A stretch of 16,068 nucleotides of DNA from Alphaproteobacteria bacterium (GCA_025935155.1 JAICVV010000011.1:1-16068); one strand, 5' to 3'. Shown: positions 1 to 7,631, counted from the stretch's first letter. Notes: generated from the sequence alone by a model not told the origin. Numbers and translations: made by a program.

Positions 1-333
1 AATATCGGCCCGATCTTCGGCCAGGTCGGCTTCTTCCATAAATTCGCCGGCCGCGAATACGAGGACAAGCGCCCCCTCAAGCGCTATGCGGACGAAACCA
101 AACGGCTGCTCGGGGTTCTGGAGACGCGCCTGGAAGGCCGCGACTGGATCATGGGCGGCGATTACACCATCGCCGATATTTCGGCGCTCGGCTGGGTCCG
201 TAATCTGATCGGCTTTTACGAAGCGCGCGATCTGGTCGAGTTCGACAGGCTGGAGCATGTGGATGTTTGGCTGGAACGTTGCCTCTCGCGTCCGGCGGTC
301 GAGCGCGGCCTCCACATCCCGAAACGGCAATGA
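1..333 (+). CDS. Glutathione S-transferase family protein, C-terminal part (5' end outside window)
   Basis: The frame is open from the first base to a TGA at 331-333, giving about 110 residues. They match the all-helical C-terminal domain of cytosolic glutathione S-transferases, most like the YfcG/YghU (Ure2p-like) group that acts as a glutathione-dependent disulfide reductase. The visible support is a helix with KRYADETKRLLGVLETRL, then the N-capping-box motif GGDYTIADISALGW, and a family-typical ending SRPAVERGL. In this family the N-terminal thioredoxin-like domain binds glutathione; it lies left of the window, so the catalytic residue cannot be checked. An internal ATG at 151 is not the start, because the conserved helix before it is in frame. 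The substrate is unknown. The 153 nt between this gene and cfa hold no other gene; a small GCCTC/GAGGC hairpin (about 450-463) is the only structure I noticed there. Confidence 0.85.
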   Translation, partial: NIGPIFGQVGFFHKFAGREYEDKRPLKRYADETKRLLGVLETRLEGRDWIMGGDYTIADISALGWVRNLIGFYEARDLVEFDRLEHVDVWLERCLSRPAVERGLHIPKRQ

Positions 334-486
334 GTTCAGCGGGATGGAAGGCTCCCGATAACACTGGTGCAACCTCTCGGGCAGTGTGCCGCGCCCAGGC
401 GCGGGAACCCAAAGCTTCCAATTCGCGCTTTTCTTTTGTTACGCTGTCCGCCTCCTTAGAGGCTGGGGTGTTCAAGGGAGATTGCA

Positions 487-1725
487 TTGCTGAAGCGCCT
501 GTTCGATTCGCTGCTGAAAGAGGGGCGGCTCACGGCCATTTTGCCGGGCGGCCGTGAGGTTGCCTATGGCTCGGGCGAGCCTCACATCATTATCCGCCTT
601 CATGACCGGCGTGCGGTTTTCGAGCTGACCACCAACCCGGATCTCAAGCTCGGCGAGTTGTACACAGATGGCCGTCTGACGATCGAAAATGGCGATGTTG
701 CCGATCTGCTAGGATTGCTGATGCGCAACCTGAATGTCTCGAAACCGGCCGGGCTGCACAAAGTACTTCGTGCGTTGCGACGAAAATTGCGGCCGCTGTC
801 GCAATTCAATCCGGCGTGGCGTTCCCGGAGAAATGTCGCGCATCATTACGATTTGTCCGGCGAGCTTTACGCGCGTTTTCTGGATCGTGACCGGCAGTAT
901 TCCTGTGCCTATTTCCCGCGCGGTGACGAAACGCTGGAAGAAGCGCAGATCGCCAAGAAGCGTCATATCGCGGCCAAGCTGCTGCTCGACAAACCGGGCC
1001 TGAAGGTTCTCGATATCGGTTGCGGCTGGGGCGGACTGGCGCTCGATCTGGCGCGGGATGCCGGCGCAACTGTACTGGGGGTGACGCTTTCCGAAGAACA
1101 GATTGCGGTAGCCCGCGAGCGCAGCGAAAAGGCGCATCTTGCCGACCGCTGCCGCTTCGAACTGGTCGATTATCGCGCGCTTACCGGAGTTTACGACCGG
1201 ATCGTTTCGGTCGGAATGTTCGAACACGTCGGCGTGCCGCATTACGGTCAGTTCTTCGGCAAGGCGCGGCAGCTGCTGGCCGATGACGGCGTGATGCTTT
1301 TGCACACGATCGGGCGCCTGGATCGCCCGGGCTCCACCAATCCGTGGATCGCCAAATACATTTTTCCCGGTGGCTATGTGCCCTCGTTGAGCGAGGTGAC
1401 GACAGCCGTGGAGAAGAGCGGCTTGCTGATCAACGACATCGAGATCCTGCGGCTGCATTACGCGAAGACGCTGGCGGAATGGCGCCGCCGCTTCAACGCG
1501 CAGCGTGCGGATATCGCCAAACTTTACGACGAACGCTTTTGCCGGATGTGGGAGTTCTACCTTACCGGGGCGGAAATGGCATTCCGGTACGACGATCAGG
1601 CCGTGTTCCAGATTCAGCTGACGAAACGTCTGGGAACGCTGCCGCTGACGCGCGACTACATGATCGAGGCAGAGCGCAGAATGACCTTCGCAGGAGCGGA
1701 ACCGCGCCCGATGCGCGTGGCCTGA
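487..1725 (+). CDS. cfa: Cyclopropane-fatty-acyl-phospholipid synthase
   Basis: This enzyme transfers a methylene from S-adenosylmethionine onto the double bond of unsaturated fatty acyl chains in membrane phospholipids, usually on entry into stationary phase or under acid stress. The 412-residue product has an N-terminal lipid-binding region (about 1-120) and a SAM methyltransferase domain. SAM motif I is VLDIGCGWGG (residues 174-183). Residues that line the bicarbonate/active site in E. coli Cfa have counterparts: Cys140 in QYSCAYF, the Glu of VGMFEHVG, the His of LLHTIGR and the Tyr of LHYAKTLAEW. Length is slightly above E. coli Cfa (382). The start is a TTG at 487, chosen because AAGGGAG (474-480) sits 6 nt upstream and the protein begins there with the family-like MLKRLFDSLL. 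It converges with trmFO with 3 nt between stops, which leaves no room for a separate terminator. Confidence 0.95.
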   Translation: MLKRLFDSLLKEGRLTAILPGGREVAYGSGEPHIIIRLHDRRAVFELTTNPDLKLGELYTDGRLTIENGDVADLLGLLMRNLNVSKPAGLHKVLRALRRKLRPLSQFNPAWRSRRNVAHHYDLSGELYARFLDRDRQYSCAYFPRGDETLEEAQIAKKRHIAAKLLLDKPGLKVLDIGCGWGGLALDLARDAGATVLGVTLSEEQIAVARERSEKAHLADRCRFELVDYRALTGVYDRIVSVGMFEHVGVPHYGQFFGKARQLLADDGVMLLHTIGRLDRPGSTNPWIAKYIFPGGYVPSLSEVTTAVEKSGLLINDIEILRLHYAKTLAEWRRRFNAQRADIAKLYDERFCRMWEFYLTGAEMAFRYDDQAVFQIQLTKRLGTLPLTRDYMIEAERRMTFAGAEPRPMRVA

Positions 1726-1728
1726 CCG

Positions 1729-3072
1729 TTATTCGGCGGCTGCCCGCATGACGGCGTTCAGCCATGTCTCCAGATCGTTGAGCGCACGCCTTGCAAGCAG
1801 CGGTTTGCGGCCGCGGCCCCGCTTCGGTTCTGCGGTCTGGAGGTCTGGAAACAGACCGAAATTCACGTTCATCGGCTGAAATGTGTTTGCGTCTGCATTC
1901 TGTGTAATGTGTGCCAGCAGCGCGCCCAGTGCTGTTGTGCGCGGCGGCAGCGATGGCGTGCCGCCCAGCATTTCCGCCGCCGCAAACCTTCCCGCCAGCA
2001 ACCCGATGGCTGCGCTCTCCACATAGCCTTCGACGCCGGTGATCTGGCCGGCGAAACGCAGGCGTGGCTCCGCTTTGAGACGCAGCTGTTCGTCGAGCAG
2101 GCGAGGGGAGTTGATGAAGGTATTGCGATGCAGGCCGCCGAGCCTTGCGAAGCTTGCGTTCTGCAATCCTGGAATCGTGCGGAAAATGCGCGCCTGTTCG
2201 CCATGCTTCAGCTTGGTCTGGAATCCGACCATATTCCACAAGGTGCCGAGCGCATTATCCTGCCGGAGCTGCACAACGGCGTAGGGCCGTTTAGCGGCGC
2301 GCGGATCCCAAAGGCCAACGGGCTTCATCGGACCGAAGCGCAGCGTCTCTTCTCCGCGCGCAGCCATAATCTCGATAGGCAGACAGCCTTCGAAGTACGG
2401 CGTTGAGCTTTCCCAATCCTTGAACTCCGTTTTTTCAGCCGCCAGCAAGGCGGCGATAAACGCGCGGTACTGAGCTTCGTCGAGAGGGCAGTTGATGTAA
2501 TCGGCGCCGTCGCCCTTGTCGTAGCGCGACTGCATCCAGGCAACCGACATATCGATGGTATCATGATGCACGACCGGCGCGATAGCGTCGAAGAAGGCGA
2601 GCGAGTCCTCGCCGGTTCGCGCGCGAATGGCTTCTGCAAGCGCCGGTGCAGTGAGCGGGCCGGTGGCGATGATGACGGAGCGCCAATCGTCCGGCGGCCA
2701 TTCGATTTCGCCGCGCCGGATTTCAATTCGCGGATGCTGTTCCAGTGTGCGGGTCACCGCTTGTGAAAAGCCGTCGCGGTCCACGGCGAGCGCACCGCCG
2801 GCCGGCAGTCGGTGCGCATCGCCGGCGCGCAGGATGAGCGAACCCGCCCGCCGCATCTCTTCGTGCAGCAGGCCGACAGCGTTATTCTCCCAATCGTCGG
2901 AGCGAAAGGAATTGGAGCAAACCAGTTCGGCGAGGCCATCTGTTTTGTGCGCATCTGTCGAGCGGACGGGGCGCATTTCGTGCAGGACGACGTCCGCGCC
3001 AAGCTGCGCCGCCTGCCAGGCCGCCTCGCTTCCCGCGAGCCCTCCGCCGATGATGTGGATTTCCTGAGCCAT
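1729..3072 (-). CDS. trmFO: Methylenetetrahydrofolate--tRNA-(uracil-5-)-methyltransferase (FADH2-oxidizing)
   Basis: TrmFO makes 5-methyluridine at position 54 of the tRNA T-loop, using methylenetetrahydrofolate as carbon donor and FAD as reductant. It replaces the SAM-dependent TrmA in many alphaproteobacteria and Gram-positives. The 447-residue product opens with the Rossmann FAD-binding motif [14 protein letters not shown] (residues 5-18). The family hallmark [10 protein letters not shown] follows, with Cys52 matching the catalytic-region Cys53 of B. subtilis TrmFO, then [13 protein letters not shown] second conserved Cys is at residue 195 ([14 protein letters not shown]). Start choice: ATG at 3070-3072 puts the FAD motif at the usual distance from the N terminus. 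In-frame starts 18-19 codons upstream (ATG 3124-3126, TTG 3127-3129) would add a Ser-rich leader that overlaps the vapBC promoter. No start has a clear Shine-Dalgarno, so the choice is moderate. Function is near certain from the motifs. Confidence 0.95.
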   Translation of the reverse strand: MAQEIHIIGGGLAGSEAAWQAAQLGADVVLHEMRPVRSTDAHKTDGLAELVCSNSFRSDDWENNAVGLLHEEMRRAGSLILRAGDAHRLPAGGALAVDRDGFSQAVTRTLEQHPRIEIRRGEIEWPPDDWRSVIIATGPLTAPALAEAIRARTGEDSLAFFDAIAPVVHHDTIDMSVAWMQSRYDKGDGADYINCPLDEAQYRAFIAALLAAEKTEFKDWESSTPYFEGCLPIEIMAARGEETLRFGPMKPVGLWDPRAAKRPYAVVQLRQDNALGTLWNMVGFQTKLKHGEQARIFRTIPGLQNASFARLGGLHRNTFINSPRLLDEQLRLKAEPRLRFAGQITGVEGYVESAAIGLLAGRFAAAEMLGGTPSLPPRTTALGALLAHITQNADANTFQPMNVNFGLFPDLQTAEPKRGRGRKPLLARRALNDLETWLNAVMRAAAE

Positions 3073-3119
3073 AGGCGCGGAACTACTCGAATTCGCTGAC
3101 AAATCCGAATCTTTCTGAG

Positions 3120-3146
3120 TTGACATCAAGGCACCAGCTGTATGAT
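3120..3146 (+). promoter_or_regulatory. Putative promoter of vapBC
   Basis: TTGACA (3120-3125) is a perfect -35. TATGAT (3141-3146) matches the -10 consensus at five of six positions. The spacer is 15 nt, at the short end. Transcription would begin near 3153, only a few bases before the vapB ATG at 3157, in agreement with the lack of any Shine-Dalgarno there. A direct repeat TGATGC-TC-TGATGC (3143-3148 and 3151-3156) overlaps the -10 and start, where VapB-type autoregulators often bind. Inferred from sequence only. Confidence 0.5.
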
Positions 3147-3156
3147 GCTCTGATGC

Positions 3157-3426
3157 ATGAGAACCACAGTCACCCTCCGCGATGACCTTGCTCTGGCGCT
3201 TGAGCGCATCCGTAAGGAGCGCGACTCAAGCTTCAAGGATGTGCTGAACGAAGCTGTCGAGCACGGGGTGATCCAAATGCAGGATAAACCGCACAGGCAA
3301 CGAAAGCCGTTCAACATTAGAACGTTCGATCTTGGAAAGCCGCTCTTCAACGGCGCTGAAGAATTGAAAGAACTTATCGCTCGCCTGGATGAGGAAGAGG
3401 ATCTCCGCAAGATCGGCCTCAAGTGA
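3157..3426 (+). CDS. vapB: VapB-family antitoxin (ribbon-helix-helix type)
   Basis: This 89-residue protein precedes and overlaps a PIN-domain toxin, the standard antitoxin-first arrangement. The N terminus [18 protein letters not shown] has the beta-strand/helix pattern of a ribbon-helix-helix DNA-binding domain (about residues 1-40, followed by [13 protein letters not shown]). The C-terminal half contains the [10 protein letters not shown] segment and an acidic tail ([13 protein letters not shown]) that in this group wraps and inhibits the toxin. The expected roles are neutralising VapC and, with it, repressing its own promoter. The ATG at 3157 is the only possible start, because an in-frame TGA lies at 3151-3153. 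There is no Shine-Dalgarno and the predicted transcript start is a few bases upstream, so translation may be leaderless. The TGA overlaps the vapC GTG (GTGA), suggesting translational coupling. Confidence 0.85.
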   Translation: MRTTVTLRDDLALALERIRKERDSSFKDVLNEAVEHGVIQMQDKPHRQRKPFNIRTFDLGKPLFNGAEELKELIARLDEEEDLRKIGLK

Positions 3427-3851
3427 TCCTCGTCGATACCAATCTTCTGCTCTATGCGCACATCCGAACCATGGACGAGCACGCGCGCGCGCATCGATGG
3501 CTGACCGGACAGCTCGACAGTGGTTCGCGGATTGGTTTGCCCTGGCACAGCCTCTTGGGATTCGTTCGCCTCGCCTCCAACCGCGTTGCCTTTCCCAATG
3601 CCATGCCTGTTGTTGAAGCATGGCAGCAGGTGGTAAACTGGTTGAAAGTCGATACCGTGTGGGTTCCTCTCCCAACGGAACGGCATGCGACAGTGCTGAA
3701 CGACCTCTTCGCCGCAAGCAGGTTAACCTCCCGCTCCGTGATGGATGTCCACCTTGCGGCGCTTGCCATTGAACACGGACTGATCCTTTGCAGCGCGGAT
3801 ACGGGCTTCGCCCGCTACAGGCAAGTGCGCTGGATGAATCCGCTGGCGTAG
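3423..3851 (+). CDS. vapC: VapC-family PIN-domain ribonuclease toxin
   Basis: The 142-residue product is a PIN-domain protein, expected to be a Mg2+-dependent endoribonuclease that cuts tRNA or rRNA when the antitoxin is degraded. Acidic metal ligands are visible at Asp5 ([11 protein letters not shown]), Asp108 (VMDVHLAALAIEHG) and Asp126 (LCSADTGFARY). The glutamate that most PIN toxins carry near residue 40 is not obvious; the segment reads LPWHSLLGFVRL, which I recall as typical of one VapC subgroup, so activity is not excluded. The ending RWMNPL is also common in that subgroup. The GTG start at 3423 overlaps the vapB stop by 4 nt. The TAG at 3849-3851 lies 3 nt from the stop of the convergent amidase gene. 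The target RNA cannot be told from sequence. Confidence 0.88.
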   Translation: MILVDTNLLLYAHIRTMDEHARAHRWLTGQLDSGSRIGLPWHSLLGFVRLASNRVAFPNAMPVVEAWQQVVNWLKVDTVWVPLPTERHATVLNDLFAASRLTSRSVMDVHLAALAIEHGLILCSADTGFARYRQVRWMNPLA

Positions 3852-3854
3852 CGG

Positions 3855-5279
3855 TCAGGCCCAGACCGGCGGTTTGCGGTTGCGCCAGGGTTGTGCCTCT
3901 TCCAGCTGTGCAGCCAATTGCAGCAACGTCAATTCGTCGCCGAAGCGGCCGACGAACTGCACGCCGATCGGCAGGCCCCGATCGTTCCAATGCAGCGGAA
4001 GATTGATGGCCGGCTGTCCGGTCACGTTCTGCATCGCCGTGAACGGCACATAGTCGATCAACGGCGCGAAGGCCTTCATCGGATCGCGCTCCTCCATATC
4101 GAATGTGCCAAGCGGCACAGGCGGCGCGCCAAGCGTGGCGCTGAACCAGACATCGTAGGTGCGATGGAAACGGGCAGCCTCCCGGGTGGCACGCGCCATG
4201 ACGGCTTTGGCGCGGAGATATTCGCTGGCGCTCACCTGTTTGCCGGTGCGATACAGACCCCAGGTGAGCCCTTCGAAATCCTCCTCGGCTGGCGATCGTC
4301 CGATCAGATGCCCCAAATGATCGAGTCCTGCCGCCAGATTTGCGCCCCATAACGCCATGAAAGGGGGAACCAGCGAGGCGGTGTCGAATTGCGGCGAAGC
4401 TTCCTCCACATCGTGACCGAGCTCGCTGCAGAACGTCACGGCGTGCATGACTGCTGCCGCGCAATCCGGATGAAACGGAGCGCCGTCCAGCTTCGAGGCT
4501 GTGAAGGCGATGCGCAGCTTTTTGGGCTTACTTTTCAGGCCAGCGAAATAGCGGTCAGGGGGAGGCGCCCAATACGGATCGCCCGCGATGTTTCCAGCAA
4601 CGGCATCCAAAGCAGCGGCAGTGTCCCGAACTGTGCGTGAAACCACAAGGTCCACGCCCAACCCGTCGATTGCGTCCCCGAAATCCGGCGCGTAGCTGGT
4701 GCGTCCTCGTGTGGGCTTCAGACCGACCAGTCCGCAGCAAGAGGCGGGGATGCGGATCGAGCCGCCGCCATCGTTGGCGTGCGCGAGCGGCACCACGCCT
4801 GCGGCGACCAGAGCGGCCGACCCGCCGGACGAACCGCCCGGCGAATGCTCCGGATTCCATGGATTGCGGCAGGGACCGTACAGCTTGCCTTCGGTTGTCG
4901 GCACCAGCCCGAATTCCGGCACATTGGTCTTTCCCAGCATGATAAGTCCCGCCGCACGCAGGCGCGCGGTGAAGAGGGAATCATGGTCCAGCGGAATTGG
5001 CGGAACAAACCGGCTGCCTTGCCGCGTCGGCATGCCCCGAGCAAAGCCAAGGATGTCTTTAAGAAAGAACGGAACTCCGGTGAACGGGCCCGGCAAATAA
5101 TCGCGCGCACTTTCCCGTGCGCGCTCGTAATCGGAGAACACAATCGCATTGAGGCGAGGATTGGTCTGTTCCGCACGCGCAATGGCTTCATCCACCAGTT
5201 CTGCCGCCGTTACTTCGCGGCGTGCGACAAGCTCCGCCAGACCGATACCATCGAAATCGGGGTATTCGGGTATCGCCAT
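3855..5279 (-). CDS. Amidase-signature family hydrolase
   Basis: The product is a 474-residue member of the amidase signature family, which hydrolyses C-N amide bonds through a Lys-cisSer-Ser triad. The triad is intact: Lys74 in FFLKDI, Ser150 in [12 protein letters not shown] and the nucleophile Ser174 in [12 protein letters not shown], with the spacing seen in fatty acid amide hydrolase (24 residues between the serines). The [12 protein letters not shown] form and the ending [12 protein letters not shown] are closer to 6-aminohexanoate cyclic-dimer hydrolase (NylA-like) and related broad amidases than to GatA. No GatB or GatC gene is nearby, so a role in Gln-tRNA transamidation is unlikely. 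There is no signal peptide, so it is probably cytoplasmic. The ATG at 5277-5279 has a modest AGGA about 8 nt upstream. The gene runs divergently from the membrane-protein gene at 5377. Substrate unknown. Confidence 0.92.
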   Translation of the reverse strand: MAIPEYPDFDGIGLAELVARREVTAAELVDEAIARAEQTNPRLNAIVFSDYERARESARDYLPGPFTGVPFFLKDILGFARGMPTRQGSRFVPPIPLDHDSLFTARLRAAGLIMLGKTNVPEFGLVPTTEGKLYGPCRNPWNPEHSPGGSSGGSAALVAAGVVPLAHANDGGGSIRIPASCCGLVGLKPTRGRTSYAPDFGDAIDGLGVDLVVSRTVRDTAAALDAVAGNIAGDPYWAPPPDRYFAGLKSKPKKLRIAFTASKLDGAPFHPDCAAAVMHAVTFCSELGHDVEEASPQFDTASLVPPFMALWGANLAAGLDHLGHLIGRSPAEEDFEGLTWGLYRTGKQVSASEYLRAKAVMARATREAARFHRTYDVWFSATLGAPPVPLGTFDMEERDPMKAFAPLIDYVPFTAMQNVTGQPAINLPLHWNDRGLPIGVQFVGRFGDELTLLQLAAQLEEAQPWRNRKPPVWA

Positions 5280-5376
5280 CGCCAGATCCTATCGCAACAC
5301 TTCCGGAGCGAAGCTAGCTGTGTCATGAGAGCCTGTCACACGCCGAACTTTTACGTATCGCGAGTTTGCAAGCCGC

Positions 5377-6303
5377 ATGTCTGAAATCCAGGGTTCCGGT
5401 TCCGCACCGGCCGCACCGTTGCAAGCCAGGAAAATCCCGGTTGGGGATACCATCGTCCATGCGTACAAATTTACCTTCACACACATTGGCACCATCATCG
5501 GGCTGTGCTGGTTACCGCTTGTGCTGATCGCGGTGCTGCAATTTTTGCCCTACGCATTGGGCGGCAACCCTTCTGCGCCTGAAGAGAACGTCACCTCTCA
5601 AGGCCGTCACGAATTGGAAAATCTCGCCAGCTCTCTGCTCATCCTCCTGCTTTACTCGATGATATATGTGCCGGTGACCCGTCAGGCACTCGGGTTGCGG
5701 GAAGGAACGGCGGCTATCCACTTCGCCCTGGGTGCACCCGAATTCAGAGTCTTCGGGGCGCTCTGTCTGTTCTTTCTTGTTCTTCTGACAATGGGAATCG
5801 GGATAGGCGTGTTAGGTATGATCTTGGCCGGAATCGCGCTCGCCGCAGGCAAGAATGCGCTTCTCGGATTGTTGTTTGCGGTAGTGATCCTGGCGGCGGT
5901 CTTGGGCTTCATCTACGCGATCGTGCGCCTGGGCTTTGTCCTGGTACCTGTCGCCGTGGCCGAAGAGCAGATCAGCCTGACGCGCAGCTGGATTCTCGCA
6001 CGGCAAAACTTCTGGCGGATATTCGGCGTGCTCCTGTCCGTTCTGGTGCCCATCTATTTGCTGCATCTTATCGGGTTGCTGGCCATCGTCGGACCGGGCC
6101 TGCTGGCGCCGCTGCCCTCCGATTCCAATCAGGCCGAGCAGGTTTTGGCGGCCCGCTTTGCGCTGGTAGGACAGCACATGCCCGCTTATCTCGGGCTAAC
6201 GCTGATCCTTGCGCCATTCGGCATCGGCCTCGCGGCTGGCGCCTCTGCTTTCGGCTACCGTGTGCTGGCGCAAACCGGTTCCAATTCTGAAAGGGTAACC
6301 TGA
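5377..6303 (+). CDS. Multi-pass inner-membrane protein of unknown function
   Basis: I do not recognise a named family for this 308-residue protein. It has a short polar N terminus (residues 1-35, Ala/Pro-rich at 8-16) and then about six hydrophobic stretches, roughly at 37-60, 84-104, 124-157, 160-195, 213-246 and 268-293. The layout, with a conserved-looking loop AEEQISLTRSWILARQNFWRIF (about 195-216) between membrane segments, resembles YciC/DUF975-like and GDPD-membrane-domain-like proteins, but that is only a resemblance. The polar loop at 62-82 is probably on the opposite face. The ATG at 5377 has only a weak ribosome site. The gene is divergent from the amidase (97 nt apart) and followed by 139 nt without a gene before the convergent CHY zinc-finger gene. 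Nothing in the context assigns a role. Confidence 0.8.
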   Translation: MSEIQGSGSAPAAPLQARKIPVGDTIVHAYKFTFTHIGTIIGLCWLPLVLIAVLQFLPYALGGNPSAPEENVTSQGRHELENLASSLLILLLYSMIYVPVTRQALGLREGTAAIHFALGAPEFRVFGALCLFFLVLLTMGIGIGVLGMILAGIALAAGKNALLGLLFAVVILAAVLGFIYAIVRLGFVLVPVAVAEEQISLTRSWILARQNFWRIFGVLLSVLVPIYLLHLIGLLAIVGPGLLAPLPSDSNQAEQVLAARFALVGQHMPAYLGLTLILAPFGIGLAAGASAFGYRVLAQTGSNSERVT

Positions 6304-6442
6304 TTATCGGCGTAGCCGCTCGGTCGCGGATTGAAATATGCCGCTTGTCACCACCGAGCCGCTCTTCGAGGATTGGGCACGAAGGTGATCTGGTAGCTGC
6401 TCCTGCTTTCCGGAAACCCAGCGGCAGACCGGGCGATAACCG

Positions 6443-6775
6443 CTACTCCTTGTCCTCGAAATAGAAGCGATGGTGCTGGCGGCACTCGGGATTGAAGGCC
6501 GCGCCGCAACGGGGACATCGGCTTTCACAAGCAAGATACTCACGAATGGAAAGCTCCCTCGCGCAGGCGCCGCAAAGCACCGCTTTCTCGTCCCACTCGG
6601 AGCGCGGCCACACCTCAGCTGGGTGGCCGGCAAGTGCCTCGTGGCAATCCTTGCAGGCATAGTAGATGCCGCAGCACTTCATCCGGATGGCAGCGATGTC
6701 GTGCGATGCATGCCAATGGAGACATCGCGTATTGCTATCGACGTCGATCCCGGCAACGTGAACGCGCGAAGCCAC
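6443..6775 (-). CDS. CHY zinc-finger protein
   Basis: From a GTG at 6773-6775 this gives 110 residues, the usual size for stand-alone bacterial CHY zinc-finger proteins. These relate to the zinc-binding domain of yeast Hot13 and eukaryotic Pirh2. The metal ligands are visible in order: Cys and His in TRCLHWHASHD, the CC pair in MKCCGIYYACKDCHEALAGH, then LCGACARELS, ESRCPRCGAAFNPEC and a final HH. The biological role in bacteria is not established; zinc or redox handling is a guess. The start was chosen because the family begins with VHVAGIDVDS-like sequence and this is the nearest in-frame start; the frame stays open further upstream but reads through the uvrA remnant out of frame as low-complexity Arg-rich sequence. 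The GTG lies only 2 nt after the TAG of the orphan uvrA end, as if it was once translationally coupled to uvrA. Confidence 0.82.
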   Translation of the reverse strand: MASRVHVAGIDVDSNTRCLHWHASHDIAAIRMKCCGIYYACKDCHEALAGHPAEVWPRSEWDEKAVLCGACARELSIREYLACESRCPRCGAAFNPECRQHHRFYFEDKE

Positions 6776-6777
6776 GC

Positions 6778-7090
6778 CTATTCCGCGGCCTGAAGCCGAC
6801 GCTGCGGCTGTTTCAGGAGTGGCTTGACATATTGGCCGGTGTAGGAGCGGCCAACTTTCGCCACGTCTTCCGGCGTACCACTGGCCACGATTTCGCCGCC
6901 GCCGTCGCCGCCTTCCGGCCCGAGATCGATGATCCAATCAGCCGTCTTGATCACTTCCAGATTGTGCTCGATCACCACCACGGTATTCCCGTTGTCCACC
7001 AGCTCGTGCAGCACATCGAGCAGCTTTTTCACATCGTGGAAGTGAAGGCCGGTGGTGGGCTCATCCAGAATGTACAGCGTGCGGCCGGTG
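6778..7090 (-). pseudogene. Orphan 3' end of a second uvrA allele
   Basis: On the minus strand this reads [17 protein letters not shown] through to a TAG at 6778-6780 and matches the last ~107 residues of the intact UvrA at 7947-10901, starting abruptly at the Thr of ATGRTLY. It contains the second ATPase Walker B/D-loop region and the IEHN switch histidine, but no Walker A or signature motif, so it cannot be a working ATPase. Protein identity is complete up to SGTPE and then diverges ([10 protein letters not shown] versus [14 protein letters not shown] at the end). Homology stops at 7090, 14 nt from the ParE stop. An ATG at 7093-7095 is in frame but has no ribosome site; expression as a 105-aa fragment is unlikely though not excluded. 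Confidence 0.9.
6831..7090. repeat. Long direct repeat, copy 1 (uvrA 3' region)
   Basis: This stretch aligns without gaps to 8012-8271 with about 28 mismatches in 260 positions counted by eye (about 89% identity). Both copies run in the same direction. The interval between them carries the toxin-antitoxin pair and the 71-aa gene. Recombination between the copies would remove that cargo and leave a single intact uvrA. Confidence 0.92.
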
Positions 7091-7104
7091 TTCATTCATG
7101 CGGC

Positions 7105-7386
7105 TCAAAATGGCGACTTGCGTGCCGTGTGATGGATATGAAGAACCTCAATGCGAGCTGCATTTTCACGATAGAAGATCCGGAACGGAAAGCGAAGCAG
7201 TGGGACAACCCGAACACCGGGCGCGTTGTCCAGAACCCGGCCGGTTTTCGGGTATGTCCGAATATGTTCCAGAACCGCGTCTATTCGTGTCCGCAATGCT
7301 GCTAGCAACCCAGGATACCGTTCGGCTGTGTACGAAAGAACATCATTGAGGTCGGCGAGTGCCGGCGCCGTAAAGACCAACTTCAT
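7105..7386 (-). CDS. ParE/RelE-superfamily toxin
   Basis: The 93-residue protein has the compact ParE/RelE pattern: an opening beta strand KLVFTAPALADL, a helical hairpin (about 14-45, ending TYPKTGRVLDNAPGVRVVPL), then the signature strand pair LLRFPFRIFYRE and IEVLHIHHTARKSP. RelE members cut mRNA on the ribosome and ParE members poison DNA gyrase. The RFPFRIFYR...HIHHTAR pattern is closer to ParE, but target assignment by eye is not safe. The start ATG (7384-7386) overlaps the antitoxin TGA by 4 nt, so the two are probably translationally coupled. The stop (7105-7107) is 14 nt from the orphan uvrA end, so the toxin is complete. Confidence 0.87.
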   Translation of the reverse strand: MKLVFTAPALADLNDVLSYTAERYPGLLAALRTRIDAVLEHIRTYPKTGRVLDNAPGVRVVPLLRFPFRIFYRENAARIEVLHIHHTARKSPF

Positions 7387-7616
7387 GAACGGGAATATTT
7401 GGCAAGGACCGCCCTCACCTCCGCCTCGGTCGCAAAGCGGCCCTGTTCTGCAGCTTCCAGCCCGCGTTGTATTCCGGCAAGTTCTTCCGGTGTCGCGTGA
7501 TAGGCGCTCTGCGTTAGCTCCGCTTCGATCTCCAGCGCTACACGCTCAAGCTCGACTTGCGCGTCTTGTGGCCACGATTGGGCGCGATCAAGAACGTCGA
7601 TAAGGGCCTTGTTCAT
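7383..7616 (-). CDS. Antitoxin partner of the ParE/RelE-type toxin
   Basis: The 77-residue protein lies immediately upstream of the toxin and overlaps it by 4 nt (ATGA). It is mostly helical and acidic (ALIDVLDRAQSWPQDAQVELERVALEIEAEL), followed by TPEELAGIQRGLEAAEQGRFATEAEVRAVLAKY. That second part is a pattern I associate with antitoxins of alphaproteobacterial ParE pairs, where the region binds and covers the toxin. I see no clear ribbon-helix-helix or helix-turn-helix at the N terminus, so whether it binds DNA alone is uncertain. The ATG at 7614-7616 has no convincing Shine-Dalgarno. An imperfect palindrome just upstream (7620-7631) could be an operator. Confidence 0.8.
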   Translation of the reverse strand: MNKALIDVLDRAQSWPQDAQVELERVALEIEAELTQSAYHATPEELAGIQRGLEAAEQGRFATEAEVRAVLAKYSRS

Positions 7617-7619
7617 GGT

Positions 7620-7631
7620 TGTAAGCTAACA
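7620..7631. promoter_or_regulatory. Imperfect palindrome upstream of the antitoxin
   Basis: TGTAAGCTAACA is symmetric at 10 of 12 positions around a central AGCT and lies 3 nt before the antitoxin start. Toxin-antitoxin operons are usually autorepressed through such sites. The position fits, but the site is short and could be chance. A TTGACG on the minus strand (7657-7662) could be a -35, but I see no well-spaced -10. Confidence 0.3.

Noticed and set aside
709..1458. Long open frame antisense to cfa (249 codons)
   Set aside because: It is a shadow of a GC-rich coding region; it has no recognisable domains and low-complexity composition, and the sense frame is clearly cfa.
1723..1731. Possible terminator between cfa and trmFO
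   Set aside because: The stops are 3 nt apart, and I see no hairpin with a T-run in the flanking coding ends. The same holds at the vapC/amidase junction (3849-3857).
6304..6660. Open frame on the minus strand between the membrane protein and the CHY gene
   Set aside because: It runs through the CHY zinc-finger gene in another frame and has Arg/Ser/Ala-rich composition. The part outside the CHY gene (6304-6442) shows no ribosome site and no convincing terminator.
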